Shown piece by piece: positions 11,371 through 22,824 of a stretch of 64,000 nt of DNA. The notes under the pieces were generated by a model. The model did not search any database. It saw only the letters and a program-made list of their open reading frames with translations, and was not told the origin of the DNA. Source of the stretch: Clarireedia homoeocarpa. Lineage: Eukaryota; Ascomycota; Leotiomycetes; Helotiales; Rutstroemiaceae. The stretch is taken from the NCBI GenBank assembly GCA_001465935.1, contig LNKV01000068.1:1-64000 (forward strand), given 5' to 3'. How positions within the stretch are numbered: position 1 is the stretch's first letter; each line of letters opens with the position of its first letter. Made by a program: the position numbers and the translations under genes.

Positions 11371-14300
11371 ATGGCAGTCAAAATGGGTGTGAGCGTGGGT
11401 GTAAGCGTGGCTGCATTTGCAGCTACCCTGTTCACGGGAATTCTGGCACAATCAACGACGATAATCTCTTCCGCAGATACCACAGCAAGTTATCGAGAAA
11501 TCTTTACTCTTCCTGCTTCCGTCGATGCTACTGTGCCTCTTCTACCGAACATCAACGATCCTGAGGCTGTCAATGCTCAGGATGTATGTCCAGGTTATAC
11601 CGCGTCCAATGTGAAGCGAACAGCATACGGTCTGACTGCTAGCCTCTCACTGGCTGGCGATGCCTGCAACGTCTATGGAACCGATGTCGAACATTTAGAC
11701 CTCACCGTGGAATACCAGTCCAATGACCGTCTGCATGTCGAAATTGTTCCCACTTATATTGGAGCTTCGAACAGCTCATGGTTCATCTTACCGGAAGCCC
11801 TTGTGGACAAACCAGCCATCGATGCTGATGCAAATTCTACCACTTTGGAAAATGACCTTAACTTTGTCTGGAGCAACGACCCGACATTCTCCTTCACAGT
11901 AATTCGCCAATCCACTGGCGATGTCATTTTCTCAACCGGCGGGAGTCAATTGGTCTTCGAGAATCAATTCATTGAGTTTGCAAGCTCTCTACCCGAGAAT
12001 TACAATCTTTACGGTCTAGGTGAAGTCATTCATGGCCTACGTATGGGCAACAACTTCACCCGTACGTTGTGGGCGGCGGATGTTGGGGATAACATCGACC
12101 AAAACATTTACGGAGATCACCCAATCTACCTGGACACCAGATATTACGAGGTTGACGAAGAAAACGGCAACTTGACCTATGCGGCAAATGCTACGAATTT
12201 GACTGCCGAATATGTTTCTTACACCCACGGTGTTTACCTCCGCAATGCTCACGGTCAAGAAATCTTAATGAAACCATCCAATATCACGTGGAGAACCCTC
12301 GGTGGAAGCATTGACCTCTATTTCTATGCTGGGCCAACCCAAGAAAAGGTTACCAAAGCTTACCAGATGAGTGCTGTTGGACTTCCAGCGATGCAGCAAT
12401 ACTTTACTTTTGGATACCATCAGTGCCGATGGGGTTATGCGAACTGGACTGAACTGGACCAAGTCGTTAACGAATTTGCCAACTTCGGGCTTCCATTGGA
12501 GACTATTTGGACAGATATTGATTACATGAACCAGTATCGAGACTTTGAGAACGATCAAAATACGTTCCCGTACGACGAAGGTGCTGAATTCCTTTCCAAG
12601 CTTCACGCAAACGGTCAACATTACGTTCCAATTGTGGATTCGGCAATCTATATCCCCAACCCAGACAATTCTAGCGATGCTTACCCAATTTTCAATCGAG
12701 GAAATGAGACGGATAGTTTCATGCTCAATCCCGACGGTAGTTTGTACATCGGATCTGTGTGGCCAGGTTATACCGTCTTCCCAGATTGGATTGGTTCTAC
12801 CTTGAATGGTACCGGTGCTTTTGAATGGTGGAAGAATGAAATGACACTTTGGCATCAAAATGTCTCCTTCGATGGGATCTGGATTGACATGAGTGAAGTT
12901 TCATCTTTCTGCGTTGGATCATGTGGCAGCAACAACGTCACACTCAATCCTGTTCATCCACCATTCCAGCTTCCAGGCGAGCCAGGAAATATCGGTTATG
13001 GTTACCCCGAGGGCTTCAATCTGACGAATGCTACCGAAGCAGCTTCTGCTACGGCGGCAGCTTCAAGTCAAGCTGCCGCTGCCTCTGCTACCGCCGCTCC
13101 AGCTTCGTCCACTTCGACAACGTATCTCCGTACCACCCCTACTCCAGGAGTTCGTTCGATCGAGTATCCTCCCTACGTCATTAATAATATCCAAGGAGCT
13201 CTTGATGTTCATGCCGTCTCACCAAACGCAACTCACCATGGAGGAACTCAAGAATATGACTACCATAATCTATTTGGTACACAAATTCTCAACGCCACCT
13301 ACCACGCACTCCTCAACATTTGGCCCACCAAGCGACCGTTCATCATCGGACGTTCCACCTTTGCCGGATCGGGTAAATGGGCTGGCCACTGGGGAGGCGA
13401 CAACACCTCGCTCTGGGCATACATGTTCTTCTCCATTCCCCAGGCCCTCTCGTTCTCCCTCTTCGGAATCCCCATGTTCGGCGTTGACACCTGCGGCTTC
13501 AACGGCAACACCGATGAAGAACTTTGCAACCGCTGGATGCAACTTTCCGCATTCTTCCCCTTCTACCGAAACCACAATGTTTTGGCTGCCATTCCACAAG
13601 AACCATATCGATGGGCCTCCGTAGCCGAAGCTACCAAGACCGCCGCCATGATCAGATATACTCTTCTCCCATACATCTACACCACCATGTATCTCGCGCA
13701 CACCACCGGCTCCACAGTCATGCGTGCCCTTGCCTGGGAATTCCCCAACGACCCCACCCTCGCTAGCGCCGACCGACAATTCCTCTTCGGCTCCAGCCTC
13801 ATGATCGTCCCAGTCCTCGCGCAAGGCACCACCACCGTCGACGGCGTATTCCCTGGGTCCGGAAAAGGCGAAATTTGGTACGATTGGTACAATCAATCGG
13901 CGATCACCGCTGGCCCGGGAGAAAATATCACCATCGATGCGCCGTTGGGTCATATCCCGGTGTATGTGCGTGGTGGGAGTGTGTTACCGATTCAGGAACC
14001 AGCGTTGACGACGAGGGAATGCAGAGAGAACCCGTGGGGTTTGATTGTAGCGGCGAGTTTGGAGGGCACGGCGAGTGGGGGGTTGTATGTGGATGATGGG
14101 GAGTCGGTGAAGCCGAATGCGACGCTTTGGGTTGATGTAAGTTGATACACGATTCCATCTAAACGGCAAAGTCACTTGCTAACAATGAATAGTTCTCCTT
14201 GACAGGAAACTCCCTGTATGCTTCCGCAAGAGGAGAGTACGTGGATAGCAATCCGCTGGCTAATATCACCATCATGGGTGTTTCGTCAGCGGGGAAGAAT

Positions 14301-14435
14301 CTTACGTTGAATGGAGCTAGATTGACGAGCGGCTGGACTTATGATTCTGAAAGTCGTGTTTTGGAGGTTAAGGAGTTGAGTAATCTCACTTCTAATGGTG
14401 CTTGGGCGAGTGATTGGGTGCTGAAGTGGGCATAG
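11371..14435 (+). CDS. Secreted GH31 alpha-glucosidase (1002 aa)
   Basis: Exons 11371-14136 and 14193-14435 are separated by a 56-nt intron with a GTAAGT donor and a CTAAC branch-like site. The frame is open further upstream, but the ATG at 11371 directly precedes a signal peptide (AAFAATLFTGILAQS) and lies 78 bp after a TATA box. The GH31 nucleophile is Asp506 in GIWIDMSE and the likely acid/base is Asp677 in GHWGGDNTSLW. FGYHQCRWGY and FIIGRSTFAGSGKWAGHW are family landmarks. Between the two catalytic segments, residues ~553-592, is an Ala/Ser/Thr low-complexity stretch. Many N-x-S/T sites fit secretion. Family role: release of glucose from the non-reducing ends of maltose, starch oligomers or related alpha-glucosides. 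No lesion seen. Confidence 0.94.
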
Positions 14436-15016
14436 GGTAGGAAGTAATGTGGTCGATAGAAGTATATATAGATAGTTCTAGCGGACTATGGGTGGTTGGC
14501 TGTAGGTGGAATTCTTAAAATGAATGAATGAATGAATGAACAAGCCCGATAGAAATAATTGTCGATATCCACTGTTTTTACCAATATTGTCATTTCATCA
14601 AATTTCACGGGATTTGCCTTACCATCTCGCTCCTTGACTACACTGCATCTACGAGCTCACATTTAGAAAACCTTAATACTAGAGTCTTTCATCATCACCA
14701 CCTCACAGATCTTTTAGGGTGCTTTGCTCCAAGCACGAGTTCCTCAACCTCATCTACCACACCTCCTAAACCTCGGATCAAATACTTCATTCATGTGTGT
14801 TGTAGTTGTAATTACTTCCTTCACCCCAATCGACTTTTGGTTGGTTCCACCGCACCATCAAACAATAAAATGCTCAGTCAAACACTCTCCAACCAAATCC
14901 TCTCCTTCATTTTAAGCCACAGCTCTAGGCACTAATTCCCCTCATCCAATCAGCACAAATGATCCACTGCCTTCTCAGCCATCTACACAACCCATCCCCT
15001 TTACCTCCCCTCTCCA
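14436..15016. other. Intergenic between convergent genes
   Basis: Contains a short (TGAA)n run near 14520-14540. Otherwise it is 3' flanking sequence with no supported gene. Confidence 0.55.
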
Positions 15017-16175
15017 TCAGATCCTCGACCTAACCGGCATAACCCCAACCGTATTCCAAAACTCCCTCGAATCATAACACCTTCCCAAATCCTCCATAGA
15101 TCTCGGTAAAGCTTTCACACCCTGCTCCTGCATCAACTCACCGATCCATTTAATCTGTTTTCCTTCCCTCTCTCGGTTGCCGTTCTCATCGTCAATTTCC
15201 CCCGCGTACCCTAGGATCAGTTCCCACCAGTCGTAGACGATTAGGTCAGTTAGCATCTGGAGTTTTCGTTAGCATCAATTCGCTGCCCTTCCCCATCCCC
15301 AGCGCCTGAACTCTTGCATTTCCAAGCCAGAAGAAAACCTCCTCCCTTCTCCCCTTTGAAAAAAAAGAAAAACCCTTCGGGGAAAGAAAAAGAAAAGAAA
15401 AGAAAAACAAAACCCACCCATCTCTCCCCTCCCGTTCTTTCCCACCGCTCAAAAGCCCCTACAATCCCCCTCGCCACATCCTTCCCATGCACCATGTGCA
15501 AAGTCTTCTTCCCCCCCAACATCTCCTTACTCCCCGCCACCCGATCAATCCAATGCTTCACCTGCCTCTCTCCTCCCCACAGCCCACTCAGATTCAAAAC
15601 ACATCCTCCGAGCGCCAACAGTTCGTCTTCTGCTATCGCGCGCTCGTCGGATTTGTTGTAGGGCGATTTCCTCGTGACCCAGGTTGGTTGTCCTGGGATT
15701 GTCCAGATGCCGGTGCTTCCTAGTTGGAGGAAGTGGAAGTTATTTTGTTTTTCTTTTCCCTTTTCCTCCCCCGTCTGCTCCTCCCCCTCCCCCTCCCCCT
15801 CCAGAGAATGCGTCCTCACATACCCCCCCACTAACTGTCCCGACTGCCCCTTCCCCTTCAACGGAAACGTAATCAACACATTCCTTGCCGTGGGCAACCG
15901 TCCCAACTCCTTTCTCATCTCCTCCTCCGAGGAATCTGGGTCGAAGCTGAATTTATGTGTGCCGTCGCGGCCCGAGGTGGTTGTTGCCGCGTAGGTGATT
16001 TTGCGTTCTTGTAGGAGCGGGATGAGGAAGGTCGAGGTCCAGCCTGCGCCCAGGATGAGGATTTCGATGGGGGACTTGGGAGCCGGGAGATCAGTACCGC
16101 CGCCCTGAAGGGGGAGGCAGAGTTATTACATTATGTGTGATGGGTGTGGGTGTGGGAATGAGTTTGCCTTACCAT
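15017..16175 (-). CDS. NAD(P)-binding Rossmann-fold protein (309 aa), function unknown
   Basis: Three exons on the minus strand: 16175-16173 (the ATG alone), 16104-15418 and 15256-15017. Intron 1 (16105-16172) follows the start codon immediately with GTAAGG. Intron 2 (15257-15417, 161 nt) is purine-rich and can be read through, which would give a false C-terminus; splicing instead gives GERW followed by MLTDLIVYDWW. The N-terminal IEILILGAGWTSTFLIPLL is a dinucleotide-binding beta-alpha-beta with GxGxxx. WTIPGQPTWVTRKSPY, ALGGCVLNLSGLWGG and HMVHGKDVARGIVGAF resemble segments of extended short-chain dehydrogenases/epimerases that lack a clear YxxxK. A charged Gly/Glu low-complexity insert (EGEGEGEEQTGEEKGKEK) follows the first third. 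Substrate unknown. Confidence 0.78.
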
Positions 16176-16687
16176 TTTGGATTTAGTGATACAGTTGATT
16201 GATTGATTGATTGATCGTTGTTATTGTTTTTTTGGGGGAGGGAATGGATGGATTGGAGGGGTCGGAAGCTTTATAGTGACGTGATTGACATCTCGGATAT
16301 GCTGTGGCTGGTAAATGCCCCTCTCCAAAATCTAGACTCTCGTCTGCACGTGCATTGGGATCAGGATAAACCAAAATTACGTTCTGGTAGATAAATCAAA
16401 ATCATTTCACAACACATGTTGGAGACGAAGGCAGAAGAACGGCCATCAATTTGTACTCTAATCATAAACATTAATCCCATAGTCCAGAACAGACAATCAT
16501 TATCACTTTTCCCACCCAGCCGGTACAAAACCCAAGAGACCAATCGACGCCAAATACAATCATGTACGATCTAGTTCTAATACCAAAATCTAGGTACAGT
16601 ACCTCTCTCGCGTCGTACTCCATACAGCATAACTCCATCCACCAAAAAGCTCTCTGGAAGGTGGATAATCAAGCCGTTAACCCATTC
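16176..16687. other. Promoter of the Rossmann-fold gene and 3' end of the kinase gene
   Basis: Includes a (TTGA)n run at about 16196-16215 in the probable 5' leader of the minus-strand gene. No further gene is supported. Confidence 0.5.
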
Positions 16688-18187
16688 TCATGCATACCCC
16701 ATAAACCCATCCGAGTCCAACAAACTCTTACTCGCAACATACGAGAAACCACCAAAAGGGTTATTCTCATTCGCCGAAGTCGCACTCCAAGGGACTCCAC
16801 TGTGAGTGGTAAGGACAGGACTTAACGACATCTCCGTGAACTCCTCCGAGAAGTTTTCCGCAAGTTCCGGATCCGTAATTAATGGTTGAATGGGTGCTTT
16901 GAGCTCTCGCTTTGCTAGTTTCTTCCAATCAATTCTACGGAAGAATCGGTGTTTTTGAATTGTGACCATATCTTTCGGCATGCGAGCTCCTAGGCGCTTT
17001 GCAGGCTCTTTGCGAAGGAGACGAGTTAGGAGATCTTTTGCGTCTGGGCCGAGGAAATATGGTAGAACGAGCTTTTGCTTGACGATTTTTTCTTGAATCT
17101 TGGCATGATTTTGACCTTGAAATGGTGGGCTGCCAGTCAAAAGGTCGAATCCAAGTGCACCAAATGACCACCAATCGACAGCCATGCCGTATTTCTGCCC
17201 AAGAATAATCTCAGGAGCCATGTATTCGACAGTACCAAGCATAGAGTTGCATTTGTCATTTTCATCTACAGCAACCTTGCTTAGCCCGAAGTCCGTAAGC
17301 AACAGATGCCCTTCAGCATCCAGTAAGCAGTTCTCGGGTTTGAGATCACGGTAGACTACCCCCAGATTTTGGTGAAGATGCTCCAGAGCCAAAACCATCT
17401 CTGCCATGTAGAATGATGCCACTTCTTCAGTAAACATGCGCTCCTGCGCCAAATGAGTGAACAGCTCTCCTCCTTGGGCATATTCCAAAATCAAGTATAA
17501 TTTCTCATGGTCTTGGAAGGCATAGAACAACTTGACAACGAATGGATGTCGATTGACGCTTTCGAGGATACTTCTTTCAGTCTTTGTCTGCTCCACCAAT
17601 CTCTTGTGAACCGTCAAGGAGGCTTTCTTGAATTGTTTCTGCGCGAATAATCTGCCGGTTGTCTTTTGCTTCACCAAAATAACTGTGCCGAATGTTCCTT
17701 TGCCTAGGCAACGTAGAGATTCGAAGTCGTCGGCCATCATCTTCCTAGCAACAGTATCTTGTACCAATCCACCTTCAATCGCACCAAACATTGGTCGCTC
17801 GCGCATGCTTTCGCTGACGAAGTCGTGCTCCAAAGGGATTTCATAGCTGGTACTATCAGATCGTTCATCGTCGCTCAGTTCGTCCGAAGTAGCCGTACTG
17901 CTTTGCGGGTACGATCGAAATTGATTTCGAATCATGGAATTGGATCTGGAATCGTTTCCTATGCTCAGAGTATCTAGCTGCAACTTCAATTTGCTAATCC
18001 CGCCCATGCCAGGAGAAGTAAATGGTTTCAAGGAAGGACTGCAGTTTGCGCTGACAACATCATTGATTTTGTGGATGTGTCTTGCAGGAGTGTTGTACCC
18101 ATAATCCGAGTCCTCGTCTCCAGAAGCAGTTGGAGTTTGGAAGCCTCGAATAGTTGCAATGGCTGGGGGTGGCTGTGATTTATTCAT
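16688..18187 (-). CDS. AGC-family protein kinase, S6-kinase-like (Psk1/Ypk3 group), 499 aa
   Basis: Single exon from the ATG at 18187. A Ser-rich N-terminal tail of ~150 residues is followed by the kinase domain: Gly loop LGKGTFGTV (162-169), Lys184 in FAQKQF, HRD-equivalent VYRDLKPEN with Asp281, DFG 299-301, the T-loop NSMLGTVEYMAPE, and a C-terminal AGC extension. The extension carries a turn-motif-like SLSPVL and a hydrophobic motif FGGFSY (478-483), which fits FxxF(S/T)Y. The combination, without C2 or PH domains, fits the fungal S6-kinase-like group that acts downstream of TORC1 on ribosomal protein S6. T-loop control by a PDK1-type kinase and hydrophobic-motif control by TORC1 are known for the family and inferred here. 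Every catalytic residue is intact. Confidence 0.9.
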   Translation of the reverse strand: MNKSQPPPAIATIRGFQTPTASGDEDSDYGYNTPARHIHKINDVVSANCSPSLKPFTSPGMGGISKLKLQLDTLSIGNDSRSNSMIRNQFRSYPQSSTATSDELSDDERSDSTSYEIPLEHDFVSESMRERPMFGAIEGGLVQDTVARKMMADDFESLRCLGKGTFGTVILVKQKTTGRLFAQKQFKKASLTVHKRLVEQTKTERSILESVNRHPFVVKLFYAFQDHEKLYLILEYAQGGELFTHLAQERMFTEEVASFYMAEMVLALEHLHQNLGVVYRDLKPENCLLDAEGHLLLTDFGLSKVAVDENDKCNSMLGTVEYMAPEIILGQKYGMAVDWWSFGALGFDLLTGSPPFQGQNHAKIQEKIVKQKLVLPYFLGPDAKDLLTRLLRKEPAKRLGARMPKDMVTIQKHRFFRRIDWKKLAKRELKAPIQPLITDPELAENFSEEFTEMSLSPVLTTHSGVPWSATSANENNPFGGFSYVASKSLLDSDGFMGYA

Positions 18188-18625
18188 GGTGCACCTCGTC
18201 GTCGCTCAGCGTCGGCTCGGATTTGGGAACGATAATTTCGATGTAACTTTTGATGATTCTTTGATGCGCGCATCAGGCTGCTAAGGCTAAAGGAAAAGAC
18301 TTCGATATTGTTTTTTTCGATATGCATTTGCTGGTGAGATGAATGTAAATATGACTATTGGTGATGAGGAATTGGAGTGGTAATGGCGGATGATCTGCCT
18401 TTGAAGCAAAGGTAGAGAGAGAGAGAGAGAGCGCGCGGATGAGGATTCTGGAGGGTTTAATTATTATTTTTCTCGGTTGCAGGGTTTTGGTGGTGCTTTC
18501 CCGTTTTTCCTGGGGCTGGAGCTGGAGTTGGAGGAGACCGGGAGGCCGTGAGAGCCTGTGGATCTTCCGGGCTTAGGGATTCTGTAGGGATGTCGTGGGC
18601 TGATCTTCCTTGTTTTGGTGTGTTT

Positions 18626-18660
18626 AGGGCCTGTTGTAGGGCCTGTTGTAGGGCCTGTTT
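18626..18660. repeat. 12-bp tandem repeat (AGGGCCTGTTGT)
   Basis: Three consecutive copies, the last imperfect. Confidence 0.9.
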
Positions 18661-18836
18661 GTTCTTTTGTCTCACTCATAGTGACGGCTTAGTCAGATGC
18701 CGAGGCACGCGAGGGCTCTAAGATTATCTCTGCAAATGGCAATTCATGCATTTAGCACCACATTGAGCCACCGAAAATAAGCCAGATCCTGCGGATTTCT
18801 GAAGAGTGATCGAAATAGGGGAATTGGGAGAGCGTC

Positions 18837-18865
18837 GACTCTCAGACTCTCAGACTCTCAGACTC
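18837..18865. repeat. 8-bp tandem repeat (GACTCTCA)
   Basis: Three full copies plus GACTC. Confidence 0.9.
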
Positions 18866-18903
18866 CCTTTACTGTTGCCGCTACCGCTGCCGCTGCCGCA
18901 CAT

Positions 18904-18950
18904 CCAGTCAGTGTCCAGTCAGTGTCCAGTCAGTGTCCAGTCAGTGTCCA
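18904..18950. repeat. 11-bp tandem repeat (CCAGTCAGTGT)
   Basis: Four perfect copies plus the first three bases of a fifth. Confidence 0.95.
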
Positions 18951-19407
18951 AAATACCCGTCTTTTGACCCACCAAACACAACTAAAACAAGGTCACAGCT
19001 GAATCCACGATTCCTGGTCACGTCTTCCATCCATCCATCCAGCGAAAATGCCTACCGCATTCGCAATTGGTCCCGATTTCATCTGCCTACGACCTTGGGA
19101 ATCTGAGCGTGCCGATACGAAGCCCATCCTGCAATTAGTGGAAGTCGATAACCGTGATTGACGAGCCGCTAAGGGATGATACAATAAGTCTCTGGTGATA
19201 CCTGTGTTGTGTTTGCTTCTGTGATTCACTCAATACTCATGATCTCTTGTGCAAAGTAAGTCTTGACCTATTTCCAGATGAAGTGACGCCAAACGATCAT
19301 GGAAGGTCAAAAGATGCCGCAGCGATACGAGATTATGAATGGAATGGTCTCATGATGGATATCTCCTGCCTCCCATCTGACCTCTGCCTCTGCGACACAT
19401 GATCCAG

Positions 19408-21306
19408 CTACTCTGCGACATTTATCAACATCGATTTCGTTGTCAAATATTCTTGAATTCCTTGTCGACCCCCTTCGCGACCATACCCACTCTCCTTTAC
19501 TCCACCAAACGGGCTTTCGCAGGCTAAGACGATAAGGATTAGCAATCGAAACACAAATGTTATGGAGGGGTAATTGAGGGGACAAGTAAAGAGTTGAAGA
19601 TGGACTGGTTGATGCCGCCAAAAAGACAGCATCGACGCCGATGGTTTATGTACTAGTGATGAGCCAGCTGAAGAAACAGTCGTTGTCGCCAAGGGCAGCG
19701 CACTCTCAAGGATTATTTGAAACACATGTCGGCGTTGAGTTGCGAGGAAGGTCTGTTTTTTTTTTCGCGACAACCTTTGTATTGCAACGCTGGATGTACT
19801 TACCACTCAATAGACCCAGATTTACCCCAACCATTCCTACTTCCAAGGCTTCTGTGACTCTCCACGACCTCGAAATACTCTCTGTGACGATGAATCCACC
19901 CAATCCAACCTCGCAATCATTCGCCATGTCGATTGCTTCTTCCTCCTTCGCAAATTTATACAAGCTGCGGGTGATTAGTGGTGGAGGGCGCATTGCGAAA
20001 ATGTAGAACGTACCCAACCACAGGCGCAAACACCTCTTCGCGAGTCGTTAACATGTCGCCCGTCATATTCTTGATGACTGTTGGTTCGAGGAAATAACCA
20101 TCCATTCCATCCATCGGGTTACCTCCAAGGACGACTTGACCACCGTGTTTCTTGGCCTCTGTCTTCGGTCAGTGCTTATCTGCCGGCCTTCCACACAACA
20201 TACCGTTGATATGGCTCATGGCTTTATCCACTGCTCTTTCATGTGTCAAAGGTCCAATGAACACACCTTCTTCCGTGCCATTCCTTACCTTCAGTTCCTT
20301 GATCCGTTTCGTTAGAGCTTCGGTAAACTTCTCATAGATCCCAGCTTGGACCATGATGCGATTAGCAGTCACACAAGTCTGTCCAGAGTTTCTGAACTTG
20401 GCAAGAATGCAAGCTTCCACCGCGGTATCGAGTTTGGCATCATCAAAAATGATGAAAGGGCTGTTTCCTCCCAGCTCCAAGCTAAATTTCTTCAAGCTCC
20501 CAGCACATTGTTCGGCCAGCAGCTTGCCCACACGTGTGCTCCCGGTGAAGCTTAGCTTTTTCACAAACTTGTTGGTGCATAATTCTTTACCCACTTCTGC
20601 CACAAGGTCAAGGGTCGTTATAATGTAGATCACGCCTTTCGGGAAGCCTGCTTCTTGTGCCAAGACAGCTTGAGTGAGGCAACTCAGGTGTTTCTCCAGC
20701 AGGTTTCCATACTGCAAGATCAGTTAAATTCATAAGTTTAGTGGGGTTGCGCCAACCTGTTGTGCACCCAGCAGCGAGTGCAGCCCCAACTTTTCTTGTG
20801 ATCATAGCAATTGGGAAATTCCAAGGCGCCAAGCAAGCGGCGACTCCCAATGGCTGTTTGAATGTTAAGATCCTTTGATTTTGGTTTGCGACCGGTACAA
20901 CTTCTCCATGGGTCCTTTCAGCTTCTCCTGCGAACCACTCTAGGAAAGATGCTGCATAAGTAACCTCCCCTTTTGCTTCTGTCAATGTTTTCCCATTCTC
21001 TAAGGTTAGTATGAGGGCTAGATCATCGATATGTTCGAGGCATAGGTCATTCCATTTTCTCAACATGCGTGCTCTTTGTCACCCAGTGGTTTTCTTGAAT
21101 GTTTTGAATGATTCGTGTGCTGCACTGATGGCTAGTTCTGTTTCTCGTCGACCCATCTCTGGAACTGTGGCAAGCTTCTCCAAGGTCGCAGGGTTTAAGA
21201 CTTCAAATGTCTTTCTGGACTGTGCATCAACCCATTCTGCATCGATGTATCCTTTCGTTTGAAAGAGATCTTTGCGCTTCAGATTTGATAAAGATGTTGG
21301 TGGCAT
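19408..21306 (-). pseudogene. Succinate-semialdehyde dehydrogenase-like gene, broken by a stop and a frameshift
   Basis: The gene starts at the ATG at 21306 and ends at the stop at 19410-19408. Introns can be placed at 20712-20756, 20159-20213, 19965-20013 and 19524-19803 (the last unusually long, 280 nt). Conserved aldehyde-dehydrogenase blocks are present: ACLAPWNFPIAMITRK, KPAGETP, KLSFTGSTRVGK, LELGGNSPFIIFDDA with the general-base Glu, FRNSGQTCVTANR with the catalytic Cys, and ESPFGGVKESGYGREGG. These best fit the SSADH group, which oxidises succinic semialdehyde to succinate. Two lesions interrupt it. Codon 76 is TGA (21081-21079) between KKTTG and QRARMLRKW, with no usable intron. The frame also shifts between KPAGETP and LSCLTQAVLAQEAG, around 20680-20697. 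The rest of the frame is well preserved, so inactivation looks recent; a sequencing error is possible but would have to occur twice. Confidence 0.8.
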
Positions 21307-21662
21307 CCTTGAGGGTATTGTGGTTTACTTGGTTTTCTAATTCAAATTCTGTTTCCCAAGGAACTGATATATGATAAGGAAGACCTGTGTGATAATAAGG
21401 TCTACATTATCTTATCGCTTTCATGTTTCTGGGATGGCCGAAAAAGCTTGGTTTTTGTTGGTCTTGATCATGGCTGTGGGGAAATTGGTGCGGGGTATCT
21501 GCTACAATACATGAATCTGCTAGAGCGGAAGCTGCGCGTACCGCTAGGCGACATAGGTCGTTCACAGAACCTGCAATCGTTCAACTATTGTACGCTGCTA
21601 GACGAGACGACAAAAATCTACACGGGTTCCCCGCAGCCTCAGAGGATGTCCACCGACCGGGA
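21307..21662. other. Intergenic, tandem minus-strand genes
   Basis: Promoter of the dehydrogenase and 3' flank of the lactonase. No other feature seen. Confidence 0.5.
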
Positions 21663-22824
21663 CTAGCACAAATAGCCCTTGCCATCATTGATCTCGCCTT
21701 GGAGTTGTAGGAAAGTTTCCTTGTCATGACCTGGAATTACTCGACCTCTTGTGGTAGCTTCTAGTCTCTTCAACCTTTGAGTGCTTTGGAACCATGCTGG
21801 ATGATCACTGAAAATGTTAGCAGTGATAGGTGCAAATGATCAGTGTTCTTACCGTGCGAGCCAACCTTGTGGTACACCGTCTCTCCACTGAGCAGCATGT
21901 TAGCTGTGCAGCAACCTGGCTTCGCCATCCTAGACTTACGTTTTCAATAACATGGCAATGATCACTAATGAAAAAGAAAGTTCCGCTCTCGGGAAGATTG
22001 AGTTGCATACCGATCAAACCATCAGTATGACCTGGGAGATGATGGAAAGTAATCCCCTGACAGAAGTCTACCGTTCTGTCGTCGAAGGTCTTCCAGTTAA
22101 GAGACAACTATATCCTTTTTAGCTTGTGCTCAATGAGCTGTGGGCTCCACTCACGTCCATGTAATGTTGCAGATATACACCAACATCTGCGCCAGTAGCA
22201 ACCGACCAAAATGCCGAACGCAATTCCTTATCATGAACCCAGATCTCTATATCTTTCCGATCTAAGAACTGATCAAGTCCTCCTGCATGATCCAAATGCA
22301 TATGTCCAAGAATGCTAGCCGACGTATCAGTATGTTTGAATATTCTCCGGCTTTACAATCAATGGTGTTGCTCACATTTTCTTCACATCTTCTAGCTTAT
22401 GACCGGTAGCTTCGATCGCCGCCTTCAATTCATGTCTCGGTTCATATTTCACTCTGGCAAACACGTCGGCTACCTGTGGGCCCCAGAGAGTTGGATAATC
22501 TACCCCCGAACCTGTTTCCCATAAAATCACACCTTCATGTGGATGGTCGATCAATACACTGTACATGGGCAATTCTCTTCTTCTGTTAACAAATGACTGC
22601 TCTTCTGTGGACTTCAACGAAGTGTTTCCACCTCTGGTTACAAATCCCTCATCACATTCTAGCCATCCGAGTTCGAGGAGATATGCGCGAGTTCCGGCGG
22701 GGCAAACATTTGAGATATGTCCGGGGACGGCACCAGTATCCAATGCTCTTTGAATTCCTGCCATCTTGGGATCTTGTCGAAGTTGGGTGTATTTTTTTTG
22801 TTCACTGCTTGAATGACTTCTCAT
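21663..22824 (-). CDS. Metallo-beta-lactamase-fold lactonase, AHL/gamma-butyrolactone lactonase-like (318 aa)
   Basis: Five exons on the minus strand: 22824-22376, 22314-22155, 22107-21940, 21887-21853 and 21807-21663. I chose the ATG at 22824 (MRSHSSSEQKKYTQLRQDPK); an in-frame ATG at 22764 (MAGIQRAL) is possible, and the longer open frame begins only with GTG. The zinc motif HMHLDHAG (His154, His156, Asp158, His159) is intact. Later ligands appear in HHLPGHTDG, in ISDHCHVIEN (bridging Asp) and in VIPGHDKE. The N-terminal block GHISNVCPAGTRAYLLELG and FVTRGGNTS are typical of the fungal and bacterial AttM/BlcC/AhlD lactonases, which open gamma-butyrolactone or acyl-homoserine-lactone rings. 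No signal peptide, so probably cytosolic. The gene lies between the broken SSADH and a divergent alcohol dehydrogenase. Confidence 0.88.

Larger units (their letters stand above)
18188..19407. other. Kinase upstream region with several tandem repeats
   Basis: The first part is the kinase promoter/leader and contains an AG microsatellite at 18414-18431. A minus-strand ATG frame within 18457-18679 (about 70 aa) owes its TGPTTGPTTGP start to a 12-bp repeat and is not called. Three further tandem arrays follow. The right end is 3' flank of the broken dehydrogenase. Confidence 0.5.

Noticed and set aside
15246..15452. Phe/Gly-rich C-terminus of the Rossmann-fold protein by read-through
   Set aside because: Splicing at GTGGGT/CTCCAG restores a more protein-like C-terminus (MLTDLIVYDWWELI) in phase.
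18457..18679. Small Pro/Thr-rich minus-strand frames upstream of the kinase
   Set aside because: The start region is encoded by a 12-bp tandem repeat, and two frames are equally open.
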